Shown here in pieces: positions 20,024-26,715 of a stretch of 26,715 bases of DNA. The position numbers and the translations under genes are program-made. Within the stretch, counting starts at the first letter, position 1. Every line of letters begins with the position of its first letter. The notes beneath the pieces are model-generated. The model saw only the letters and a program-made list of their open reading frames with translations. It was not told where the DNA came from and did no database searches. Source of the stretch: Pseudomonadota bacterium (lineage in GTDB: Bacteria > Pseudomonadota > Gammaproteobacteria > Burkholderiales > Rhodocyclaceae); the NCBI GenBank assembly GCA_021811225.1, contig JAJZPJ010000012.1:1-26715 (forward strand), written 5' to 3'.

Positions 20024-20077
20024 AATGCCCTGGGTCGTCCCCGGGTAAATGCATCCCGGCGACGACAACGGGCATTA
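20024..20077. terminator. Long imperfect hairpin between mutS and slyD
   Basis: Nested inverted repeats span the convergent gap: AATGCCC (20024-20030) with GGGCATT (20071-20077), inside it GTCGTC with GACGAC, then CCGGG with CCCGG around a TAAATGCAT loop. Mismatches occur at one 3-base internal loop and one position. The left arm as read on the minus strand includes the slyD TAA stop. It likely serves both convergent transcripts; there is no long T tract. Confidence 0.5.
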
Positions 20078-20560
20078 ATGGTGGTGATGTCCGCCGGGGC
20101 CGTGGACGTGGCCGTGGGCGAGCTCTTCCTGGGTCGCCTGGCGCACCTCGGCGACGGTGCAGTCGAACACCAGCGCCATGCCGGCGAGCGGATGATTGCC
20201 ATCGACCACCACCTTGTCGGCTTCGATCTCGGTGATGGTGTAGAGCATGTCCTCCTCTTCATCGTCCTCGGCAGCGCGCTCGAACTGCATGCCGACCTCG
20301 ATCTGCTCGGGAAACAGATCGCGCGGTTCGACATTCACCAGCGCCGCATCGTATTCGCCGAAGGCCTCGCCGGGTTCCAGCTTGAGCTTCAGGCTGGCGC
20401 CGACCTCCTTGCCCTGCAGCGCCTCCTCGAGGGTCGGGAAAATGCCGTCGTAGCCGCCGTGCACATACACCAGCGGTTCGGCTCCGGCATCGATGAGATT
20501 GCCCTCGGTGTCATGAACCTGGTAATCCAGGGTCACGACGGTGTTTTTGATTATTTGCAT
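20075..20560 (-). CDS. slyD: FKBP-type peptidyl-prolyl isomerase, SlyD-like
   Basis: SlyD-type proteins are cytoplasmic prolyl isomerases and chaperones that also bind nickel and help hydrogenase maturation. The 161-residue protein has the split FKBP domain (residues 1-70 and 125-145) with EPLVYVHGGYDGIFPTLEEALQG and GEAFGEYD, the inserted chaperone flap (about 72-122), and NHPLAGMALVFD. It ends in a histidine-rich tail (HGHVHGPGGHHHH, 149-161), shorter than the E. coli tail and without its cysteines. The acidic stretch EDDEEED in the flap is unusual. The start overlaps the end of the upstream peroxiredoxin gene by 10 bp, so the two are translationally coupled. Confidence 0.93.
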   Translation of the reverse strand: MQIIKNTVVTLDYQVHDTEGNLIDAGAEPLVYVHGGYDGIFPTLEEALQGKEVGASLKLKLEPGEAFGEYDAALVNVEPRDLFPEQIEVGMQFERAAEDDEEEDMLYTITEIEADKVVVDGNHPLAGMALVFDCTVAEVRQATQEELAHGHVHGPGGHHHH

Positions 20561-21030
20561 GGCTGCTCCAATTGCTTGACGAGTTGCAGGACCTCGGCGA
20601 CATGTCCGCGCGGCTTTATATCATAAAGCGCGTGCCTGACGACACCCTCGCTGTCGATCACGAAGGTGGAGCGGACGACGCACAGCTTGCGCACCCCGTC
20701 CTTCTCCTTCATCTGGCAGACTCCGTATTTGCGGCTCACCTCGCCTTCCATGTCGGCCAGCAGACGCACCGAGAGCCCATGCTTGTCGCGGAACTCGGCG
20801 TGGCTCAGGCAATCGTCCCGGCTCACGCCCAGGATAGTGCAGCTGGCCCGCGTGAACTCTTCCTCATGATCGGTGAAGTCGATCGCCTCCAGCGTGCAAA
20901 ACGGCGCATCGTCCCGGGGGTAGAAAAACAGCACGGCGTGCTGCTTGCCGCGCAGCGATTCCAGGTCAAAGGTTTCCATGTCCGCATCGGGCAGGGAAAA
21001 CGCAGGTGCTGATTGACCGGCGAGCAGCAT
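20551..21030 (-). CDS. Peroxiredoxin, BCP/PrxQ-like, atypical active site
   Basis: This 159-residue thioredoxin-fold protein belongs to the BCP/PrxQ peroxiredoxins, which reduce peroxides with a reactive cysteine. The active-site block is PRDDAPFCTLEAIDF with the peroxidatic Cys45, and the conserved arginine lies in RSTFVID (Arg120). Two departures stand out: the usual Thr of the PxxxTxxC motif is Ala42, and the nearby resolving cysteine five residues on is Ile50. Other cysteines (64, 74, 105, 117) might serve as resolving partner. ATG at 21030 gives the family N-terminus; longer in-frame starts run through the terminator region. It heads a two-gene unit with slyD. Confidence 0.9.
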   Translation of the reverse strand: MLLAGQSAPAFSLPDADMETFDLESLRGKQHAVLFFYPRDDAPFCTLEAIDFTDHEEEFTRASCTILGVSRDDCLSHAEFRDKHGLSVRLLADMEGEVSRKYGVCQMKEKDGVRKLCVVRSTFVIDSEGVVRHALYDIKPRGHVAEVLQLVKQLEQPCK

Positions 21031-21056
21031 GTTCAAATCCCAAAAAAGGCTCAGCG

Positions 21057-21087
21057 ATTCTAACCGAGGCGGAAGAAAAAAATACAA
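21057..21087 (-). promoter_or_regulatory. Candidate promoter of the peroxiredoxin-slyD unit
   Basis: On the minus strand TAGAAT (21062-21057) lies 26 bp before the peroxiredoxin ATG. A weak TTGTAT (21087-21082) sits 19 bp upstream of it. The spacing is long, so the -35 assignment is doubtful, but a promoter is expected here because a terminator separates the unit from zapE. Confidence 0.4.
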
Positions 21088-21116
21088 CTCCGAGCGATCA
21101 TCGTGAGGCCTTCGTG

Positions 21117-21147
21117 AAAAAACCGGCATCGCCGCCGCAGGGTTTTT
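21117..21147 (-). terminator. Rho-independent terminator after zapE
   Basis: On the minus strand an A-rich arm AAAAACC pairs with GGTTTTT, with an inner GGC/GCC step and a GGCGAT loop; a CTGC bulge interrupts one side. The transcript would end in a run of six U. Position, 57 bp after the zapE stop and before the peroxiredoxin promoter, fits the end of the suc-lpdA-zapE operon. The A and T tracts would let it work in both directions. Confidence 0.55.
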
Positions 21148-21203
21148 CCAGCGGGGAAGTTCCGCTCGGGCACTAGCTGCAGTGCAGCAAGCTGCCCGAA
21201 ATA

Positions 21204-22343
21204 TCAAGTCGGGTCGATCGCACCGCGAGCCTGGCGGCTGCCGACGATGTGCGCCAGACCGAGGTACTCGCGCGAGCGCATCTCGACCAGACGGCTGACC
21301 GTGCGTTTGAATTCCTCGGCGGCGATACCCTGACGGTACAGCTCCTCGGCGGGACAGTCCGCCGAGAGCAGCAGCTTGACGCGATGATCGTAGAGCACGT
21401 CGATCAGCCAGGTGAAGCGGCGCGCCTCGGAGGCCATGGCGCGGTTCATGCGCGGCACGCCGGAGAGCAGCAGCGTCGGGAACAGGCGCGCCAGTTCGAG
21501 ATAGTCGTTCTGCGAACGCGGTCCGCCGCAGAGCGTGGCGAAGTCGAACCAGATGACCCCGGGCGCGCGCCGCCGCACCGGCAGCTCCCTGCCCAGTATC
21601 GTCTGGGGTCGGGCATGGCCCTCGCCGCCGGCGATCTGGCGGAAGTCCGCGGCCAGCCGCTGCTCCGCCGCATCGTCGGCCGGCATCAGGTAGCCCTCCA
21701 TCTCTTCCAGCGCGCGGAAACGGTAATCGATGCCGCTATCCACCTCGACCACGTCCAGGCGCGCCTGCAACAATGCGATGGTCGGCAGGAACAGGTGCCG
21801 CTGCAGCCCTTCCGGATAGAGACCGTCGGGCGGGTAGTTGGAGGTCATGCAGAACACCACGCCGCGCTCGAACAGCGCGGCGAACAGGCGGCCCAGGATC
21901 ATCGCGTCGGCGATGTCGGAGACGTGCAGATCGTCGAAACAGATGACCCGGCTCCTGACCGCGATGGCGTCGGCGACCCTGAGCAAGGGATCGGCCTCTT
22001 GCCGGTGCCGCTTCAACTCGCCATGCACTTCGGCCATGAAGGCGTGGAAATGCACGCGACGCTTGCGCTGGTAGGGCAGCGCGGCGAAAAAACAGTCCAT
22101 CAGCAGGGTCTTGCCGCGGCCGACGCCGCCCCAGAAATAGACGCCGCGCGGCAGCGGCGGCCGCACCAGCGCCTTGCGCAGACGGTTCCTGCGCTTGTGC
22201 TTGAAGGCGAGCAGTTCCTGGTGCAGGCGGTCCAGACGAGTCGCCGCCGCGAGCTGGGCGGCGTCGGCGGCGATGCCGCGGCTGTCGCATTGGGCCTTGA
22301 AGGATGCGAGCATGCCCGCGACCTGAGTATCTATGGCTGCCAT
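21204..22343 (-). CDS. zapE: Cell division ATPase ZapE (AFG1-like)
   Basis: ZapE is an AAA-type ATPase of the AFG1/LACE1 family that in E. coli binds FtsZ and supports division under stress or low oxygen; its mitochondrial relatives assist turnover of respiratory proteins. The 379-residue protein has Walker A GGVGRGKT (72-79), Walker B VICFDDLHVSD (133-143), the sensor block CMTSNYPPDGLYPEGLQR and the C-terminal FTWLIDVLYDHRVKLLLSA. It follows lpdA by 39 bp, nearly all of it a perfect palindrome. Location at the end of the 2-oxoglutarate dehydrogenase operon is common in betaproteobacteria. Confidence 0.95.
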   Translation of the reverse strand: MAAIDTQVAGMLASFKAQCDSRGIAADAAQLAAATRLDRLHQELLAFKHKRRNRLRKALVRPPLPRGVYFWGGVGRGKTLLMDCFFAALPYQRKRRVHFHAFMAEVHGELKRHRQEADPLLRVADAIAVRSRVICFDDLHVSDIADAMILGRLFAALFERGVVFCMTSNYPPDGLYPEGLQRHLFLPTIALLQARLDVVEVDSGIDYRFRALEEMEGYLMPADDAAEQRLAADFRQIAGGEGHARPQTILGRELPVRRRAPGVIWFDFATLCGGPRSQNDYLELARLFPTLLLSGVPRMNRAMASEARRFTWLIDVLYDHRVKLLLSADCPAEELYRQGIAAEEFKRTVSRLVEMRSREYLGLAHIVGSRQARGAIDPT

Positions 22344-22349
22344 GTGTAT

Positions 22350-22381
22350 CCTGTAGGTCGGCGCTCGGGCCGACCTACAGG
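22350..22381. repeat. Perfect 13-bp palindrome between lpdA and zapE
   Basis: The arms CCTGTAGGTCGGC (22350-22362) and GCCGACCTACAGG (22369-22381) enclose a 6-base loop (GCTCGG). The element fills almost the whole gap between the two genes. Its sequence style (TGTAGGTCGG...CCGACCTACA) is that of the short dispersed REP-like palindromes seen between genes in many proteobacteria. It may lower zapE expression or stabilise the upstream message. Confidence 0.7.
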
Positions 22382-22382
22382 C

Positions 22383-23819
<1,437 letters not shown>

Positions 23820-23823
23820 GGGC

Positions 23824-25068
23824 TCAGACCTCCAGCAGCAGGCGCGCCGGATCTTCCAGCGCATCCTTGATCGCCACCAGGCCCAGCACCGCCTCGCGCC
23901 CGTCGATGACGCGATGGTCGTAGGACAGCGCGAAGTAGTTCATCGGCCGCACCACGACCTGGCCGTTCTCGACCACCGCGCGCTCCTTGGTGGCGTGGAT
24001 GCCCAGGATCGCCGATTGCGGCGGATTGATGATCGGCGTGGACAGCATCGAACCGAAGACGCCGCCGTTGGAAATCGAGAAGGTGCCGCCGGTCAGCTCC
24101 TCGATGCTGAGCTTGCCGTCTTTGGCCTTGGCGCCGTATTCCGCCACCTTCTTCTCGATGTCGGCCAGGCTCATCTGGTCGGCGTCGCGCAGGATCGGCA
24201 CCACCAGGCCGCGCGGACTGCCCACGGCGATGCCGATGTCGAAGTAGCCGTGATAGACGATGTCGTTGCCATCGACCGAGGCGTTCAGCACCGGATATTT
24301 CTTCAAGGCCGCGACCACCGCCTTGACGAAGAAGGACATGAAGCCGAGCCTGACGCCGTGCTCCTTCTCGAAGCGCTCGGCGTACTTCTTGCGCATCTCC
24401 ATCACCGGCGCCATGTTGACCTCGTTGAAGGTGGTCAATATGGCGTTTTGCGCCTGCGACTGCAGCAGGCGCTCGGCGATCCGGGCGCGCAGGCGGCTCA
24501 TCGGCACGCGCTGCTCGAGGCGTTCGCCCACCACCGCATCGACATTCACCGCCGCCGGCTGGGCCAGCGCCGGCTTGACCGCGGCGGGGGCGGGGACGGG
24601 AGCGGGAGTGGGAGTGGGAGCGGCGGGGGAAGGCGGAACGATGCCCAGCGCGTCGCCCTTGGTGATGCGGCCGCCGCGGCCGGTGCCGGTCAAGTCGGCG
24701 GCGGCGATGCCCTTTTCCGCCATGATCTTGCGCGCTGCCGGCATGACCGGCGGCGCGCTCTTGGCCGCAGCCGGCGCCTGCACCGCTTGCGCAGCGGTGG
24801 CCGGCGGCGCGACCGCTGCGCCGCCGGCCGCCTCGGAGTCGATCCGCGCGATCACCTCGCCCGCGACCACGGTGGCGCCGTCATTCTTGAGGATCTCGAC
24901 GATGACGCCGGCCGCCGGCGCGGGCAGTTCGAGCACCACCTTGTCGGTCTCGATGTCGATCAGGTTCTCGTCGCGCAAGACCGGCTCGCCCTCTCTCTTG
25001 TGCCAGCCCACCAGGGTCGCTTCGGCGACCGACTCCGACAGTTGCGGGACTTTGACTTCGATCAGCAT
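23824..25068 (-). CDS. sucB: Dihydrolipoyllysine succinyltransferase (E2 of 2-oxoglutarate dehydrogenase)
   Basis: This E2 subunit forms the core of the complex and passes the succinyl group from lipoate to CoA. The 414-residue protein has one lipoyl domain (1-78) with the modified Lys43 in IETDKVVLE, an Ala/Pro linker, the E1/E3-binding domain (about 107-140, [12 protein letters not shown] and [12 protein letters not shown]), a second Pro/Ala/Thr linker (145-172), and the catalytic domain from about 184, ending with SYDHRVIDG and His385. The second linker is encoded by a run of six-base repeats. It starts 13 bp after the sucA stop, in the usual operon order. Confidence 0.97.
   Translation of the reverse strand: MLIEVKVPQLSESVAEATLVGWHKREGEPVLRDENLIDIETDKVVLELPAPAAGVIVEILKNDGATVVAGEVIARIDSEAAGGAAVAPPATAAQAVQAPAAAKSAPPVMPAARKIMAEKGIAAADLTGTGRGGRITKGDALGIVPPSPAAPTPTPAPVPAPAAVKPALAQPAAVNVDAVVGERLEQRVPMSRLRARIAERLLQSQAQNAILTTFNEVNMAPVMEMRKKYAERFEKEHGVRLGFMSFFVKAVVAALKKYPVLNASVDGNDIVYHGYFDIGIAVGSPRGLVVPILRDADQMSLADIEKKVAEYGAKAKDGKLSIEELTGGTFSISNGGVFGSMLSTPIINPPQSAILGIHATKERAVVENGQVVVRPMNYFALSYDHRVIDGREAVLGLVAIKDALEDPARLLLEV
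24598..24621. repeat. Hexanucleotide repeat in the sucB linker
   Basis: On the plus strand GGGAGY is repeated four times in tandem, encoding alternating Pro with Ala or Thr on the sucB strand. It sits within a longer G-rich tract (24584-24629) with at least seven runs of three or more G. Slippage would change the linker by two residues at a time without shifting the frame. Confidence 0.75.
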
Positions 25069-25081
25069 GGTGACTCCTTGA

Positions 25082-26715
25082 TTAATCGGGTGCCTTCAGC
25101 TTGCCGAAGGCGGCAGCGATGATGGCCTTCTGCTGGGCATTGTGCTTGGCGTAGTAGCCGACCGCCGGAGAGGCCGAGGCGGGACGGGAAACCAGCAGCA
25201 GCTGCTGCTTGGCGCCGACCGCCCTGACCAGGTGCTGGCGCGAGACGAACCAGTACCAGGCGCCCTGGTTGCGCGGCTCTTCCTGGCACCACACCACTTC
25301 CTTGGCATTCGGGAACTTCTTCATTTCTGCGGCGAAAGCCTCGTCCGGGAAGGGATAGAGCTGCTCCATGCGCAGCACCGCGGTATCGGCTTGCGCCCGC
25401 TCGCGGCGCGCCGCCAGCAGCTCATAGTAGATCTTGCCCGAGCACAGGATGATGCGCTTGACCTTCTTGGCGTCGAGTTCGTCGACCTCGCCGATCACCG
25501 TCTGGAACTGCCCGCAGGCCAGCTCGTCGAGAGAGGAGACCGCATCCTTGTGGCGCAGCAGCGATTTCGGCGTCAGGATGATCAGGGGCTTCCTGATCTT
25601 GCGCAGCATCTGGCGGCGCAGCAGATGGTAGATCTGCGCCGGCGTGGTGGGCACGCAGACCTGCATGTTCTCCTCGGCGCACAACTGCATGTAGCGCTCC
25701 AGCCGCGCCGACGAGTGCTCGGGACCCTGGCCCTCGTAACCGTGCGGCAGCATCAAGACCAGACCGGAGAGCCTGCCCCACTTGGCCTCGCCCGAGGCGA
25801 TGAACTGGTCGATGACCACCTGGGCGCCGTTGGCGAAGTCGCCGAACTGCCCTTCCCAGATCACCAGCTCGTTCGGTTCGGCGGTGGAGTAGCCGTACTC
25901 GAAGGCCATCACCCCCTCTTCGGAGAGCACCGAATCGATCACGATGAACGGCGCCTGCTTCTCCTGCAGGTGCTGCAGCGGCAGCCAGGTGCCGGCGTCC
26001 CAGCGCTCGCGATTCTGGTCGTGCAACACCGCGTGGCGGTGGAAGAAGGTGCCGCGGCCGCTGTCCTCGCCCGAGACGCGCACGCCGTAGCCTTCCACCA
26101 GCAAGGTGGCGTAGGCCAGGGTCTCGCCCATGCCCCAGTCGAGCGGCAGCTTGCCCTCGCCCATCTTGCGCCGGTCCTCGACGATCTTCTGCACCCGGGA
26201 ATGCAGGCTGAAGTTCGCGGGGACGTCGGTCACGCGCCCGGCCAGCCGCTTGAGATCGGCGAGCGGCACGGCGGTGGCGCAGTCGTTGCTGTACTTCTGC
26301 CCGACGAAGGGCGCCCAATCGACCGCGAACTGGCGCTGGTGGCTGGAGATCACCGGGTTGTAGAGCAGCTCGCCGCGATCGAGCGCCGCCCGGTAGTCCT
26401 TGATCATCCGCTCGGGATCGTCGGCGGCGAGCACGCCCTGGCCGAGCAGCTTGTCGGCGTAGAGCTTGCGCGTGCCGGGATGGGCGGCGATCTTCTTGTA
26501 CATCAGCGGCTGGGTCACCATCGGCTCGTCCTGCTCGTTGTGGCCGAGCTTGCGGAAGCAGATCAGATCGACCACCACGTCCGTCCTGAATTCCTTGCGG
26601 AAATCCATCGCCAGCTGGGTCACCAGCGCCACGGCTTCCGGATCGTCGCCATTGACGTGGAATATCGGCGCCTCGACCATCTTGAAGATGTCGGTGCAGT
26701 AGAGCGAGGAACGGT
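25082..26715 (-). CDS. sucA: 2-oxoglutarate dehydrogenase E1 component (partial, C-terminal part)
   Basis: E1 decarboxylates 2-oxoglutarate with thiamine diphosphate and transfers the succinyl group to the lipoyl arm of E2, in the TCA cycle. The gene runs off the window; 543 residues of the C-terminal part are present (full-length relatives have about 930-960). Visible blocks are [14 protein letters not shown] and [18 protein letters not shown], then the transketolase-like region with [49 protein letters not shown], and the end domain [16 protein letters not shown]. An internal Met at 26678-26680 is not the start, since the frame continues with family-like residues ([10 protein letters not shown]) to the window edge. 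Confidence 0.97.
   Translation of the reverse strand, partial: RSSLYCTDIFKMVEAPIFHVNGDDPEAVALVTQLAMDFRKEFRTDVVVDLICFRKLGHNEQDEPMVTQPLMYKKIAAHPGTRKLYADKLLGQGVLAADDPERMIKDYRAALDRGELLYNPVISSHQRQFAVDWAPFVGQKYSNDCATAVPLADLKRLAGRVTDVPANFSLHSRVQKIVEDRRKMGEGKLPLDWGMGETLAYATLLVEGYGVRVSGEDSGRGTFFHRHAVLHDQNRERWDAGTWLPLQHLQEKQAPFIVIDSVLSEEGVMAFEYGYSTAEPNELVIWEGQFGDFANGAQVVIDQFIASGEAKWGRLSGLVLMLPHGYEGQGPEHSSARLERYMQLCAEENMQVCVPTTPAQIYHLLRRQMLRKIRKPLIILTPKSLLRHKDAVSSLDELACGQFQTVIGEVDELDAKKVKRIILCSGKIYYELLAARRERAQADTAVLRMEQLYPFPDEAFAAEMKKFPNAKEVVWCQEEPRNQGAWYWFVSRQHLVRAVGAKQQLLLVSRPASASPAVGYYAKHNAQQKAIIAAAFGKLKAPD

Overview
This window looks like a piece of chromosome from a high-GC betaproteobacterium. The Rhodocyclales or a near relative is my best guess; that placement is an inference from gene order and protein similarity, not proven. 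Supporting points are GC-rich third codon positions throughout, an odh/suc operon running sucA-sucB-lpdA-zapE, a trmJ-cysE-isc cluster, and a complete E. coli-type Isc system. Almost everything is core housekeeping. No tRNA, rRNA, CRISPR array, insertion sequence or prophage gene was seen, and no gene-free stretch exceeds 300 bp (the longest, 6351-6634, holds a fluoride riboswitch and its promoter).

Layout. (i) 1-6046, plus strand: the 3' end of an Lrp/AsnC regulator, then mfd (transcription-repair coupling), a class I DAHP synthase and a DUF1015 protein packed closely together. (ii) 6117-7340: a dodecin gene on the minus strand and, on the plus strand, a fluoride-response unit made of riboswitch, fluC/crcB exporter and a DUF190 (PII-like) protein. 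(iii) 7346-16527, minus strand: trmJ, cysE, iscR, a second cysteine desulfurase, iscS, iscU, iscA, hscB, hscA, fdx, iscX and a YjjV-type TatD hydrolase. (iv) 16605-19996, plus strand: suhB and mutS. (v) 20075-26715, minus strand: sucA (5' end outside the window), sucB, lpdA, zapE, then a peroxiredoxin and a SlyD-type prolyl isomerase whose genes overlap.

How the genes work together. CysE makes O-acetylserine, the committed step to cysteine. The two desulfurases take sulfur from cysteine, IscU is the scaffold, HscA/HscB release the cluster (IscU carries the LPPVK recognition motif), and Fdx, IscA and IscX assist. IscR keeps its three cysteines and histidine, and a 25-bp type 1 IscR-like site sits on a strong promoter just upstream of iscR, inside the end of cysE. 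The suc genes form the 2-oxoglutarate dehydrogenase complex, with lpdA supplying E3. mfd and mutS are both DNA repair genes but lie in separate transcription units.

Points most worth a second look: the fluoride riboswitch with a readable two-hairpin expression platform; the extra desulfurase lacking the IscU-contacting tail; a near-identical promoter/IscR half-site in front of both cysE and iscR; a 130-bp hairpin-rich insert that separates hscA from fdx in an otherwise tight operon; a peroxiredoxin with an altered active-site motif; and a G-rich tract in the sucB linker. I did not find a convincing wholly new multi-gene system here.
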